Positions 8,783-17,507 of a stretch of 64,000 bases of DNA are shown here, one piece after another. Location: NCBI GenBank assembly GCA_031399085.1, contig JANNOQ010000027.1:191653-255652 (forward strand). Direction: 5' to 3'. Origin of the DNA: R-RK-3 sp031399085. GTDB lineage: Bacteria; Pseudomonadota; Alphaproteobacteria; Rhizobiales; Rhodomicrobiaceae. The notes beneath the pieces are model-generated. The model was given only the letters and a program-made list of their open reading frames with translations. It did no database searches and was not told the DNA's origin. The position numbers were made by a program, and so were the translations under genes. Position 1 is the stretch's first letter, and each line of letters opens with the position of its first letter.

Positions 8783-8839
8783 ATGCCTGCGTCCGCCGCC
8801 CGCAATTCCCTTGCGCTTCTCCTGCTTATTCGCCCCTGA
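8783..8839 (+). CDS. leuL: Probable leucine leader peptide (leuA attenuator)
   Basis: A short frame of 18 codons, MPASAARNSLALLLLIRP, has five Leu codons within six positions directly before Ile-Arg-Pro-stop. It lies 106 bp upstream of leuA, and its stop codon sits inside a 12-bp hairpin. Leader peptides with consecutive Leu codons are known upstream of leuA in several proteobacteria, where ribosome stalling on scarce Leu-tRNA changes RNA folding. The frame continues upstream to 8624, so the exact start is uncertain; ATG 8783 is the nearest one. Confidence 0.55.
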   Translation: MPASAARNSLALLLLIRP

Positions 8840-8871
8840 GCGCCGTCTGGTTCACGCTGGGCGCTTAGGGG
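8833..8871 (+). promoter_or_regulatory. Attenuator hairpin overlapping the leader stop codon
   Basis: cccctgagcgcc (8833-8844) pairs over 12 positions (one G-U) with ggcgcttagggg (8860-8871), leaving a 15-base loop. The stop codon of the leader is within the left arm, so a ribosome finishing the leader would open the stem. No U-run follows, so this may be the antiterminator or pause stem; the ctcccggc/gccggag pairing near 8899-8926 could be the partner structure. Confidence 0.5.
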
Positions 8872-8945
8872 ATTGAGCTTTCGAATTACAGCGCAACACT
8901 CCCGGCCTATGATCGACCGTGCCGGAGGCGAATAGGGACATTCAC

Positions 8946-10535
8946 ATGACCATGGAAGCGAAAGCGGACGAAATCGCACGCGTGAAGCGCGACGCCGATA
9001 GCCGCGTTTACATTTTCGACACCACCTTGCGCGATGGCGAACAATCGCCCGGCGCCTCGATGACCTTGGAGGAAAAGCTCCAGGTCGCCGAATTGCTGGA
9101 CGACATGGGCGTCGACATCATCGAGGCCGGCTTTCCCATCGCCTCCAACGGCGATTTCCAGGCGGTGTTCGAGATCGGCAAATTGGTGAAAAACGCCGTC
9201 GTCTGCGGTCTGGCGCGAGCCGGGCTGAAGGACATCGACCGGGCGGGCGAAGCGCTGCGGGATGCCGAGCGTCCGCGCATTCACACCTTCATCGGCACCT
9301 CGCCGCTGCACCGGCAATATCAGCTCGGGATGGATCAGGATCAGGTTTACGAGGCTGTGGTCGCCTCGGTGACGCGCGCCAGGAGCTACACCGACAATGT
9401 GGAATGGTCGGCGATGGACGCAACGCGCACGGAGCCGGAGTTTCTGCGCCGCGTCGTCGAGGCGGCGATCAAAGCGGGCGCGACCACCATCAACATACCC
9501 GACACGGTCGGCTATACGACGCCGGACGAATTCTATGCACTCATCAAAATGCTTCGCGAGGAGGTGCCCGGCGGCGACCAGGTTATCTTTTCCACCCATT
9601 GCCATAATGATCTTGGCTTGGCGGTCGCGAACTCACTGGCGGGCCTGCGGGCGGGCGCGCGGCAGATCGAATGCACCATCAACGGCCTCGGCGAGCGGGC
9701 GGGCAACGCCGCGCTGGAGGAGGTCGTGATGGCGATCAACACCCGCAACGACGTGCTGCCCTATTGGACGGGCGTCGACTCGAAATATCTCGCGCGCGCC
9801 TCCAAGCTGGTCTCGGCGGTGTCGGCCTTTCCGGTGCAATACAACAAAGCCATCGTCGGCAAGAACGCCTTCGCGCATGAGAGCGGCATCCATCAGGACG
9901 GCGTGCTGAAGAACGCCCAGACCTACGAGATCATGACGCCGGAAAGCGTCGGCTTGAAGGAATCCTCGCTGGTCATGGGTAAGCATTCCGGCCGCCATGC
10001 CTTGCGCGAAAAGCTGCGCGAAATGGGCTATGAGCTGGGCGACAACGCCTTCGAGGTGGCGTTCCAGAACATGAAGGACCTCGCCGACAAGAAGAAGCAT
10101 GTGTTTGACGAGGACCTTGAGGCTATCGTCGATCAGGGAGTCGCGACCGCCCATGACCGCATCAAGGTGCTGTCGATGACTGTCATTGCGGGGACGGGCG
10201 GGCCGCAAAAGGCGACCGTCACGCTCGACATTGACGGCCAGCACGTGACGGCCGACTGCACCGGCGACGGACCGGTGGACGCGACCTTCAAAGCGATCCA
10301 GGCGCTCGTCCCGCATGAGGCGCGGCTGGCGCTCTATCAGGTGCACGCAGTCACCGAAGGCACCGACGCCCAGGCCGAGGTCAGCGTGCGGCTTGAGGAA
10401 AACGGCAAGACCGTTACCGGGCGCGGCGCCGATACGGATACGATGGTCGCCTCGGCCCGCGCCTATATCAGCGCGCTGAACAAGCTGATGACGCGGCGGG
10501 AGAAGAACGCGCCGGGCGCGATGGCAGCGGTTTAG
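8946..10535 (+). CDS. leuA: 2-isopropylmalate synthase
   Basis: First committed step of leucine synthesis: acetyl-CoA plus 2-oxoisovalerate gives 2-isopropylmalate. 529 residues, as usual for the long form. The catalytic TIM barrel begins with FDTTLRDGEQSPG, and the metal-binding STHCHNDLG and NGLGERAGN motifs follow. The C-terminal regulatory LeuA dimer domain (about 390-510, ...VTLDIDGQHVTADCTGDGPVD) mediates leucine feedback. ATG 8946 has AGGGA 7 bases upstream; an in-frame GTG at 8919 is less likely. The upstream leader peptide suggests attenuation in addition to feedback. Confidence 0.95.
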   Translation: MTMEAKADEIARVKRDADSRVYIFDTTLRDGEQSPGASMTLEEKLQVAELLDDMGVDIIEAGFPIASNGDFQAVFEIGKLVKNAVVCGLARAGLKDIDRAGEALRDAERPRIHTFIGTSPLHRQYQLGMDQDQVYEAVVASVTRARSYTDNVEWSAMDATRTEPEFLRRVVEAAIKAGATTINIPDTVGYTTPDEFYALIKMLREEVPGGDQVIFSTHCHNDLGLAVANSLAGLRAGARQIECTINGLGERAGNAALEEVVMAINTRNDVLPYWTGVDSKYLARASKLVSAVSAFPVQYNKAIVGKNAFAHESGIHQDGVLKNAQTYEIMTPESVGLKESSLVMGKHSGRHALREKLREMGYELGDNAFEVAFQNMKDLADKKKHVFDEDLEAIVDQGVATAHDRIKVLSMTVIAGTGGPQKATVTLDIDGQHVTADCTGDGPVDATFKAIQALVPHEARLALYQVHAVTEGTDAQAEVSVRLEENGKTVTGRGADTDTMVASARAYISALNKLMTRREKNAPGAMAAV

Positions 10536-10555
10536 CGCAAGATCAAAAGCTATGG

Positions 10556-10594
10556 CAGGGGCGTTGCCGTCGCGGCGCGCCCCTGTTTGCATTT
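10556..10594 (+). terminator. Rho-independent-like terminator after leuA
   Basis: caggggcg (10556-10563) pairs with cgcccctg (10578-10585) and is followed by tttgcattt. It lies 20 bp after the leuA stop and well before the next gene. Confidence 0.65.
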
Positions 10595-10625
10595 CAAGCA
10601 GCAAATGATCTTGACGGGGATTTCG

Positions 10626-11801
10626 ATGAGCCGGAGGTTTACGGGAAACTTAGATTTGAAAGCTGTCCCGATCTGCGCTCGCGTAAAGTCAGTAATTTTG
10701 AGCCTTAGCTTATTGATTGCCGCGCCAAGAGCCCCTTGCCTGGCGACTGAATTTCAAGTCCGGTCGGCGGACGGAACCGAGATCCGTGGCGAGTTCGCTG
10801 CAAACGCACCCCGGCCGCAAGTTGCGGTGATCTTCGTGCCGGGCTCCGGCATCTATGATCGCGATGCCCTGCTCGGCAAAACCAAAACGCCGCGAGAGTT
10901 CATTTTCAAGGATCTGGCGTCGAGGATCCAGGCGCGAGGCGTCGCGACAGTTCGCGCCGATGGACGCGGCGTGCGATATGGCGCGGCCGCCGATCAATAT
11001 CTGGACAATCAATTGCTCGCCACCCGGACGACCGGCACGATGAGCGAGGATCTGGCGGCCGTTTATGATTGGAGCCTTGCGCCGGACGGGCTTGGAGCGC
11101 GTTGCATCGTGTTTTTCGCCCATTCGGAAGGGATGCTGCATATCGGCCGCCTCGCGGATCGGGGGGCACCGGCGCCGGCGCTCATCATTGGAATGGGCGC
11201 CGCGATGCAAAGTCCGGTGCACATCATGCGCTGGCAGGCGGCGGAGCGCGACGCATACTCCCTGGAATTGATGGACGCCAATCGCGATGGCGTCATCGCC
11301 AATGATGAGGTGCGGGCAAACTGGCGTCGCACGCCGTCGGCGGTTTTCGAAAATCTGGAGCTGCTTCTCCATCCCAACGGGGCTTGGCGCGCGGAGGATA
11401 TTGCGGCGGTTCGAGCGGCTCAAATGGCCTTCTACGAAACCCTTAAGGCTGAAGATCTCGCGCACGCCGACACCGATCCCTGGCCGAACGCCGATCTGGT
11501 CGTGGCCGCCTATCAATGGCGCAAACACTTCTTTGTCGACGCACAGCCAGCCGCCGCTAGCCTGGCGCGATGGAAGACGCCGATCAGCCTGCATTACGGG
11601 GACCAAGACTCGCAGTTGAACCCGGCCGATCAGATCGCCGCGGCGTCGGCCCATTTGACGGCGGGAACATGGAGGGTGCAAATTCACCCGGGCCAGGGCC
11701 ACACCTTAGGCGACCATCTTCTGCTCGGTCCAATCAATGAGGCTATTGCCGACACCATCGCGGACGAGGCGGCCGCTGTCGCAGAATCATGCGGAAAGTG
11801 A
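10626..11801 (+). CDS. Secreted alpha/beta hydrolase with internal EF-hand loop
   Basis: 391 residues with an N-terminal hydrophobic signal (about 20-41, SVILSLSLLIAAPRAPCLA). The hydrolase fold is shown by VIFVPGSG (oxyanion region), nucleophile elbow A-H-S-E-G (Ser167), acidic residue in HYGDQDSQLNPAD (about 326-328) and His in HPGQGHTLGDH (354 or 359). Between the elbow and the acid, within the cap region, residues 217-228 (DANRDGVIANDE) form a complete 12-residue calcium-binding EF-hand loop with D1, N3, D5, G6, I8 and E12. Substrate unknown; the closest general group is the dienelactone-hydrolase-like family. ATG 10626 has GGGGA upstream. Stands alone after the leuA terminator. Confidence 0.75.
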   Translation: MSRRFTGNLDLKAVPICARVKSVILSLSLLIAAPRAPCLATEFQVRSADGTEIRGEFAANAPRPQVAVIFVPGSGIYDRDALLGKTKTPREFIFKDLASRIQARGVATVRADGRGVRYGAAADQYLDNQLLATRTTGTMSEDLAAVYDWSLAPDGLGARCIVFFAHSEGMLHIGRLADRGAPAPALIIGMGAAMQSPVHIMRWQAAERDAYSLELMDANRDGVIANDEVRANWRRTPSAVFENLELLLHPNGAWRAEDIAAVRAAQMAFYETLKAEDLAHADTDPWPNADLVVAAYQWRKHFFVDAQPAAASLARWKTPISLHYGDQDSQLNPADQIAAASAHLTAGTWRVQIHPGQGHTLGDHLLLGPINEAIADTIADEAAAVAESCGK

Positions 11802-11880
11802 CGTCTTGCGGAGCAAGCATGAAGATGGCCCAGGGCCTCACAACAAGGCAGTTTACATTGGTTGATGGACAGGCGCCGGA

Positions 11881-12354
11881 TCAGTTTGTCAGCGGCCGAG
11901 TCAGTTCGGTGCGCCAGCTTGCGGAATCGGCGGTTGATTGAGGGCCGATCGAATACACCTCCCATAGATTTTCCGCTTGCTCATGGCCGTTCGCCTTCAG
12001 CCATTTATTGAACTCGCCCCAAGCGGAAGGAAGCCCTTCATACGGGCCGCTATAGACCATGCGCGCCGCCTTTACCGCAGGAAGCTGGCCAGGTTTCACC
12101 CGCCCGGCAGCTTTAACAGGTGCCGAGACCTTTACACCTAATTCGAAATCGAAGGTGTCCGGCGTCATGTGCAGGTGGTGTGCAAAGACCGCTCCGACAG
12201 GCTCGACCCCTTGCGCGACGAGTTCCCCCATCAGTTCGCCAACGGCAGGACCGAACATCTTCATCATCTCGCTGCGCGGAATGGTGAGCCGGATGACGGC
12301 GGCCTCTTGAACACTAGTCTGGATGATCTGTGGCGCGGATAGCATCGTTCTCAT
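11881..12354 (-). CDS. GyrI-like small-molecule-binding domain protein
   Basis: 157 residues forming one GyrI-like/AraC effector-binding (SHV) domain, with characteristic segments IPRSEMMKMFGPAVGELM, KVSAPVK and ARMVYSGPYEGLPSAWGEF. No DNA-binding domain is attached. Such stand-alone proteins bind amphipathic ligands, and some inhibit gyrase or sequester toxic compounds. Third gene of an ArsR-SRPBCC-GyrI-like set; the 31-bp gap suggests cotranscription. GGGGA precedes the start. The actual ligand is not predictable from sequence. Confidence 0.78.
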   Translation of the reverse strand: MRTMLSAPQIIQTSVQEAAVIRLTIPRSEMMKMFGPAVGELMGELVAQGVEPVGAVFAHHLHMTPDTFDFELGVKVSAPVKAAGRVKPGQLPAVKAARMVYSGPYEGLPSAWGEFNKWLKANGHEQAENLWEVYSIGPQSTADSASWRTELTRPLTN

Positions 12355-12385
12355 TCCCCAAAATTCTGTTTCTTTGACAGCGTCC

Positions 12386-12850
12386 CTAGATCATGGACTC
12401 AAGCCGGACATAGCTCGCTTCCATCCCGTGCTCCATGCCGGTCGCGAGCATGGCGGCCCGCGTCTCGGCATTGGGCAAGGTCATTCGCATGGTCATCAAG
12501 GTGCCGGCCGCCTCTTGCTCGAACCTCGTTTCGACGCGGTTGTCCGGCGTCGGGTCGGGCAGATGCATCCGCTCCAAATGAACGATCCGGCCGAACGGCA
12601 CCAGTTCCAGATATTCGCCGGTCAGGTGGAACCCGCCGCCCTTTCCGTCCGTCCACTCATAGCGGATCGTCCCGCCGGGCCTTGCCTCGTTCACACAAAC
12701 GGGCATCGTCCAGCCATCTGGGCCAAGCAGCCACTTTTGGATCAAGCTCGGCTCGGTGTGGGCCCGATAGACGGCCTCAGGGGACGCCGCGAAGCGCCGG
12801 GTTATAACGACATGTGTGTCGCCTTCGATCGTAAGTGTCATTTTGCTCAT
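12386..12850 (-). CDS. SRPBCC (AHSA1-like) family protein
   Basis: 154 residues of the activator-of-Hsp90-ATPase homologue type of the START/SRPBCC fold. It begins with the typical TITRRFAASPEAVYRAHTEP pattern (here VVITRRFAAS) and LIQKWLLGPDGW, and ends with a long helix. The fold has a hydrophobic pocket; many family members are encoded beside an ArsR repressor, as here. Its start overlaps the arsR-type gene by 4 bp (ATGA), so the two are translationally coupled. Ligand unknown. Confidence 0.82.
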   Translation of the reverse strand: MSKMTLTIEGDTHVVITRRFAASPEAVYRAHTEPSLIQKWLLGPDGWTMPVCVNEARPGGTIRYEWTDGKGGGFHLTGEYLELVPFGRIVHLERMHLPDPTPDNRVETRFEQEAAGTLMTMRMTLPNAETRAAMLATGMEHGMEASYVRLESMI

Positions 12851-13185
12851 GGCATGTCCTTTCCCGTCTCGGGCTGCATTGCGGCTAGAACCTCATCTAG
12901 CCGGTTGTAATTCTGGGCCAAGGCTTCCCGCAGCATCGCCAGCCATTGATCGACCGCGGCGATGCCGTTTGGAGCCAGTCGGCACGGACGTTTCGTGCCT
13001 TCGACACGGCGGACAATCAGCCCCGCGCCTTCAAGCACCTTCAGGTGACGAGACACGGCCGGTTGCGTCATTTCGAATGGGTTGGCCAGTTCCATCACGG
13101 TCGCCTCGCCTAATGCAAGGCGGGCAAGGATTGCCCGGCGTGTCGGGTCGGCAAGGGCGGAGAAGGCGGTATCGAGGTTTTGCAT
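12847..13185 (-). CDS. ArsR family winged-helix transcriptional regulator
   Basis: 112 residues with a canonical ArsR winged helix: LADPTRRAILARLALGEATV, then the recognition helix MTQPAVSRHLKVLEGAGLI and the wing VRRVEGTKRPCRL. The metal-binding ELCVCDL-type cysteines are absent, so it is likely a non-metal member, as usual for those paired with SRPBCC proteins. It leads the three-gene operon, and an AT-rich inverted repeat just upstream is a likely autoregulatory operator. Confidence 0.88.
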   Translation of the reverse strand: MQNLDTAFSALADPTRRAILARLALGEATVMELANPFEMTQPAVSRHLKVLEGAGLIVRRVEGTKRPCRLAPNGIAAVDQWLAMLREALAQNYNRLDEVLAAMQPETGKDMP

Positions 13186-13194
13186 GTTCTACTC

Positions 13195-13220
13195 GTTATA
13201 TAATTTATTGTTTATATAAC
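13195..13220. promoter_or_regulatory. Candidate ArsR-family operator
   Basis: gttatata and tatataac form an inverted repeat with 8-bp arms and a 10-bp spacer in an AT-rich island. It begins 10 bp before the regulator start codon, where it would block the promoter or ribosome loading. Confidence 0.55.
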
Positions 13221-13337
13221 TAGCTTATTATCGTCAACGAAAATCCCAAACGTAAGTTTCAACCTGTTGGAGGATCCGAGGTGGAAAGCTTGGAGGAGTC
13301 GGGTTACGCTCTATTGGACCTTACAAAGCGAGCCATC

Positions 13338-13487
13338 ATGGCCGACGAACCTTCCCCTAAGGAAGCGGCGCGCAAGCAGCGCGAGGATCGGCTTGCGGCC
13401 GAAATGCGCGAAAATTTAAAAAAACGCAAAGCGCAGATGCGGGCCCGTAAAAACACCGGCTCCAAACCAACGCCTGGTGATCGGTAA
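13338..13487 (+). CDS. Small basic conserved protein upstream of murA
   Basis: About 49 residues (MADEPSPKEAARKQRE...), highly charged, almost certainly a single amphipathic helix with KKRKAQMRARK at its end. I recall similar short Arg/Lys-rich proteins directly upstream of murA in other Hyphomicrobiales; the function is unknown to me. An in-frame ATG at 13281 (68 codons) is possible, but ATG 13338 matches the family shape better. Confidence 0.6.
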   Translation: MADEPSPKEAARKQREDRLAAEMRENLKKRKAQMRARKNTGSKPTPGDR

Positions 13488-13586
13488 AGCTTTGTCCGCC
13501 CGCCGCCCTTGCGCCGCCCTATGCGCTCGTCTAAACCTTAATGGAATCAGCTCAATTGAGCGCAACTCCCACCGGCGGCGGCATTT

Positions 13587-14876
13587 ATGGATCAGATTCG
13601 CATCGAGGGCGGTCGTCCGCTCAATGGCGTCATTCCCATCAGCGGCGCCAAAAACGCTGCCCTTCCCCTGATGATCGCCAGTTTGCTCACGTCTGACACG
13701 CTGACGCTGAAAAACGTTCCCAATCTTGCCGACACCAATCTTCTCGCACGCATTCTGCGTAATCACGGGGTCGACTGCGCGGTGGACGGCAAGCGCGCGA
13801 ATAATGGCGGCCATAGCGGCGAGACCTTCCACCTCACCGCCCGCGACATCGTCGATACGCGCGCCCCTTACGACATGGTCCGCCGGATGCGGGCGAGCTT
13901 CTGGGTGCTCGGACCGCTGCTCGCGCGCTACCGCAACGCGATCGTCTCGCTGCCAGGGGGCTGCGCTATCGGCACACGGCCGGTCGATCTGCATCTGATG
14001 GGCTTGCAGAAACTCGGCGCTGAGATGGAGCTGTCCGGCGGCTATGTCGTCGCCAAGGCCCCGCAAGGTCTGCGCGGCGCGCATATCGAATTCCCGAAAG
14101 TCTCGGTCGGCGCGACGCATAATGTGCTGATGGCCGCCGTCCTGGCCAAGGGCGAGACGCTGATTGAAAACGCCGCGATGGAGCCTGAGGTCGGCGATTT
14201 GGCGGCCTGTCTCGTCAAAATGGGAGCGTTGATCGAGGGTATCGACACGCCGACGCTCCGCATCCAGGGCGTCGACTATCTGGAAGGGGCGGTTCACTCG
14301 GTGCTGCCCGACCGGATCGAGACCGGCACTTATGCGATGGCCGTCGCGGCGGCGGGCGGCGATGTGCTGCTGGAGGGCGCGCGCGCCGATCTGCTGCAGG
14401 AAACGCTGAATGTGCTGCGCGCGGCCGGGGTTCAGATCACCGAGACCAATCGCGGCATTCGGGTGGCGCGCAACGGCGCCGGGATCGCGCCGGTCGAGGT
14501 CGAGACGCAGCCTTTCCCCGGTTTCCCAACCGATCTCCAAGCGCAGCTCATGGCGCTGATGGCGATCAGCTCAGGCGAGGCCAAAATCCGCGAGACGATT
14601 TTCGAGAACCGCTTCTTGCATGTGCAGGAACTGGCCCGGCTCGGCGCGGACATCCGGATTCAGGGCGACACCGCTTTCGTGCGCGGCGTCACGGCGCTCA
14701 CCGGCGCCGAGGTCATGGCGACGGATCTGCGCGCGTCGGTGTCGCTGGTGATCGCCGGGCTGATGGCGCAGGGCGAGACGACGATCAACCGGGTCTACCA
14801 TCTCGACCGGGGTTTCGAGCGGCTTGAAGAGAAGCTTTGCGCCTGCGGCGCTAGCGTCGAACGCATCTCGGGTTAG
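13587..14876 (+). CDS. murA: UDP-N-acetylglucosamine 1-carboxyvinyltransferase
   Basis: Transfers enolpyruvate from PEP to UDP-GlcNAc, the first committed step of peptidoglycan precursor synthesis. 429 residues. SGAKNAALP carries the conserved Lys near residue 22. The fosfomycin-target loop LPGGCAIGTRPVDLH holds the catalytic Cys at residue 126; the Cys form means fosfomycin sensitivity at the target level would be expected. The C-terminal part has FPTDLQAQ and the YHLDRGFERL motif. Heads the murA-DUF2948-hisD run common in this order. Confidence 0.97.
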   Translation: MDQIRIEGGRPLNGVIPISGAKNAALPLMIASLLTSDTLTLKNVPNLADTNLLARILRNHGVDCAVDGKRANNGGHSGETFHLTARDIVDTRAPYDMVRRMRASFWVLGPLLARYRNAIVSLPGGCAIGTRPVDLHLMGLQKLGAEMELSGGYVVAKAPQGLRGAHIEFPKVSVGATHNVLMAAVLAKGETLIENAAMEPEVGDLAACLVKMGALIEGIDTPTLRIQGVDYLEGAVHSVLPDRIETGTYAMAVAAAGGDVLLEGARADLLQETLNVLRAAGVQITETNRGIRVARNGAGIAPVEVETQPFPGFPTDLQAQLMALMAISSGEAKIRETIFENRFLHVQELARLGADIRIQGDTAFVRGVTALTGAEVMATDLRASVSLVIAGLMAQGETTINRVYHLDRGFERLEEKLCACGASVERISG

Positions 14877-15057
14877 CGCCTCCTCCGGTTCGCCTCCCGG
14901 ACGGCTGAAAGCCGATCCGCGGTCCGGCTCGACGCACCGAACCCGCCGCGGCGACGACTGGGGAAAGGTGGGACGCGCGCCCGTGGCCTCCCTTGCGATT
15001 CTCGCGCGCCTGCGCATATTCCTACTAAATCATATTTCTCTGGCCCGGCTCACCCTC

Positions 15058-15528
15058 ATGGAACTGCTAAAACTTATCGCTCTTGATGACGATGATCTGA
15101 AGGTTTTGTCCGCCAATCTTCAAGACGCCGTGCTGCGGGTCGAGGACATGGCTTTCATTCCGCGCGAACGTCGCTTTGCCGCCGTGCTCAGCCGTTTCGA
15201 TTGGTTGAGCGCGGTCGAGTCGCATACGGGCAATGGCGGCGGGTATGAACGAAGGCGCTGCGCCTTGCGCTTCGAGAAGGTGCTGAGCGCCCAGCATCGG
15301 AGCCTTGCGCTCGACATTAAGAGCGACTCGCTCGAACTCCTGGCGATCGGTTTCGAGCCAGCTGAATCGCCCAGCGGTCATGTGACGCTTTACTTTGCCG
15401 GTGGCGGAGCGATCCGGCTGGAGGTGGATTGCATCGAGGCCGAACTGCGCGATCTCGGTCCGTCATGGAAGACGCCGCTGAAACCCGATCATCCCGACGA
15501 CAACACCGACGCAAACACTGCGAGCTGA
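15058..15528 (+). CDS. DUF2948 family protein
   Basis: 156 residues, start ATG 15058 (MELLKLIALDDDDLKVLSANLQD). The family pattern includes the AxLQDAVxRVxDM start, a Phe-Asp-Trp patch and the end segment CIEAELRDLGPSW. Cytoplasmic, no membrane segment, function not established. It lies between murA and hisD and ends 4 bp before hisD, as in many alphaproteobacteria, so it is probably cotranscribed with hisD. Confidence 0.85.
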   Translation: MELLKLIALDDDDLKVLSANLQDAVLRVEDMAFIPRERRFAAVLSRFDWLSAVESHTGNGGGYERRRCALRFEKVLSAQHRSLALDIKSDSLELLAIGFEPAESPSGHVTLYFAGGGAIRLEVDCIEAELRDLGPSWKTPLKPDHPDDNTDANTAS

Positions 15529-15532
15529 TCCC

Positions 15533-16849
15533 ATGGTGCTTAGGCTCACGATCGACAACCCCGACTTTGAGGCGCAGTTCACGGCCTTGCTGGCGGCCAA
15601 GCGCGAGCAATCCGAGGACGTGGACGACGCGGTGCGTGAGATCATCCGGGACGTGCGCGAGCGCGGCGACGCGGCGCTGATCCACTATACAAAGCACTTC
15701 GACCGGCTGGAGCTGCAACCTGAAAGCATCCGCCTTAGCGACGAGGCAATCGACGCCGCCATCGCCAAGACCGGCGAAGACGAACTGCACGCGCTGCGCT
15801 TCGCCGCCGAGCGAATCGAAACCCATCACCGCCGTCAGCTCCCCGCCGACGACAGCTACACCGATAGCTGCGGCGCCGAAATCGGTCATCGCTGGACCGC
15901 CATCGAGGCGGTCGGGCTCTATGTTCCGGGCGGGCAAGGCAGCTATCCCAGCTCGGTGCTGATGAACGCCATCCCGGCCAAAGTGGCCGGTGTCCCGCGC
16001 ATTGCGATGTGCGTCCCCGCGCATAAGGGCGATATCAACCCCCTGGTGCTAGCCGCCGCGAGACTGGCGGGGGTGCATGAGATTTACCCGATTGGCGGCG
16101 CGCAGGCGATTGCGGCGCTCGCTTTTGGAACCGAGAGCATCGCGCCGGTGGCCAAGATTATAGGTCCAGGCAATGCCTATGTTGCCGCCGCCAAGCGGCA
16201 AGTCTTCGGGACGGTCGGTATCGACATGATCGCCGGGCCGTCGGAAGTGCTCATTGTCGCCGACCGTGAAAGCGACCCCCGATGGGTGGCCGCCGACCTT
16301 CTAGCTCAAGCCGAGCATGATGAGGCCGCGCAAGCCATCCTCATCACCGATGACGCAGCCTTCGCCGACGCCGTCGAGGCGGCGGTCGCCGGCCAGCTTG
16401 AGAAATTGACGCGCGCCGAAATCGCCAGGGCAAGTTGGCGGGACAACGGCGCGATCATTCTCGTTAAGGATTTCGAACAGGCGCCGCCGGTCATCGACCG
16501 GATAGCGCCGGAACATCTTGAACTGAAAACCGCCAATGCCGAGGCGCTGATGGCCAAGATCCGCAATGCCGGCGCGATTTTTCTAGGCCGCATGACGCCG
16601 GAAGCGATCGGCGATTACGTCGCCGGTTCCAACCATGTACTGCCGACGGCGCGCTCGGCGCGGTTTTCATCCGGCCTTAGTGTGCTCGATTTCATGAAGC
16701 GCACCTCGATCCTGCGTCTCAGTGAGCGAAGCCTTGCCGCGCTTGGCCCCGCCGCGATGGCCCTTGCGCGGGCGGAAGGGTTCGAGGCGCATCGCCGGTC
16801 CATCGCCATCCGTCTCGGGATCAGCGACACCGACTCGCCGGCGTCCTGA
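15533..16849 (+). CDS. hisD: Histidinol dehydrogenase
   Basis: Two-step NAD-dependent oxidation of L-histidinol to L-histidine, the last step of the pathway; a zinc enzyme. 438 residues. Signatures seen are GLYVPGGQGSYPSS near residue 128, IAGPSEVLIVAD, the zinc and catalytic segment DLLAQAEHDEAAQ, and APEHLEL with the general-base Glu-His pair. The C-terminal GSNHVLPTARSARFSSGLS is also standard. The other his genes are not in the window. Confidence 0.97.
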   Translation: MVLRLTIDNPDFEAQFTALLAAKREQSEDVDDAVREIIRDVRERGDAALIHYTKHFDRLELQPESIRLSDEAIDAAIAKTGEDELHALRFAAERIETHHRRQLPADDSYTDSCGAEIGHRWTAIEAVGLYVPGGQGSYPSSVLMNAIPAKVAGVPRIAMCVPAHKGDINPLVLAAARLAGVHEIYPIGGAQAIAALAFGTESIAPVAKIIGPGNAYVAAAKRQVFGTVGIDMIAGPSEVLIVADRESDPRWVAADLLAQAEHDEAAQAILITDDAAFADAVEAAVAGQLEKLTRAEIARASWRDNGAIILVKDFEQAPPVIDRIAPEHLELKTANAEALMAKIRNAGAIFLGRMTPEAIGDYVAGSNHVLPTARSARFSSGLSVLDFMKRTSILRLSERSLAALGPAAMALARAEGFEAHRRSIAIRLGISDTDSPAS

Positions 16850-16862
16850 TCGCGGCCCGCTT

Positions 16863-17507
16863 ATGAGCACCAGGCAAGCCCAAAGCGTCGGGGCGAAACC
16901 GCCTCCTGCCTTGGCAGCCATGCGGATCGGACTGTTGGGCGGGTCCTTCAATCCGGCGCATGACGGGCATCGCCATATCAGTCTGACGGCGCTGCAGCGG
17001 CTACGCCTCGACAAAGTTTGGTGGCTTGTGACGCCCGGAAACCCGCTGAAGAGCGGCGATGGGTTGGCGAGCCTGTCCGACCGCCTTCGATGCGCCCGCA
17101 GGCTCGCGGCGCATCCCAAGATCGAGGTCACGGCTTTTGAAGCGTCGATGCCGACCTCCTACGCCATCGACACCGTCCGCTTTCTGCAAAGACGATATCC
17201 AGGTGTGCGTTTCGTCTGGCTCATGGGTGGCGACAATCTTGCCGGATTCCATCGGTGGCGCAATTGGACCGGATTGTTCGCCTCGATCCCGATCCTCGTG
17301 CTTGACCGGCCCGAGGCGCGCCAAGTCGCCCTCGCATCGCCCGCTGCGATCCGCTTTGCCGCCTCGCGCATCCCGGAAAACGCCGCGGCGGAGCTCGCGT
17401 TTCGCGCGCCGCCAGCCTGGGCTTATCTCACCTTGCCGCTTTGCGATTTATCCTCAACGGCTATTCGTGACGCGATCGACAGGCCGAAATGCCGCACTGC
17501 ACACTAA
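16863..17507 (+). CDS. nadD: Nicotinate-nucleotide adenylyltransferase
   Basis: Adenylates nicotinate mononucleotide in NAD synthesis. About 214 residues with the nucleotidyltransferase signature GGSFNPAHDGHRHIS, the substrate segment WWLVTPGNPLK, the family motif FVWLMGGDNLAGFHRW, and the SSTAIR (ISSTxIR-type) motif near the C-terminus. The start could be ATG 16863 or ATG 16920 (MRIGLLGGSF); neither has a strong Shine-Dalgarno, and a short N-terminal extension is common in this order. Thirteen bp after hisD and ahead of rsfS-rlmH, the conserved alphaproteobacterial order. Confidence 0.93.
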   Translation: MSTRQAQSVGAKPPPALAAMRIGLLGGSFNPAHDGHRHISLTALQRLRLDKVWWLVTPGNPLKSGDGLASLSDRLRCARRLAAHPKIEVTAFEASMPTSYAIDTVRFLQRRYPGVRFVWLMGGDNLAGFHRWRNWTGLFASIPILVLDRPEARQVALASPAAIRFAASRIPENAAAELAFRAPPAWAYLTLPLCDLSSTAIRDAIDRPKCRTAH

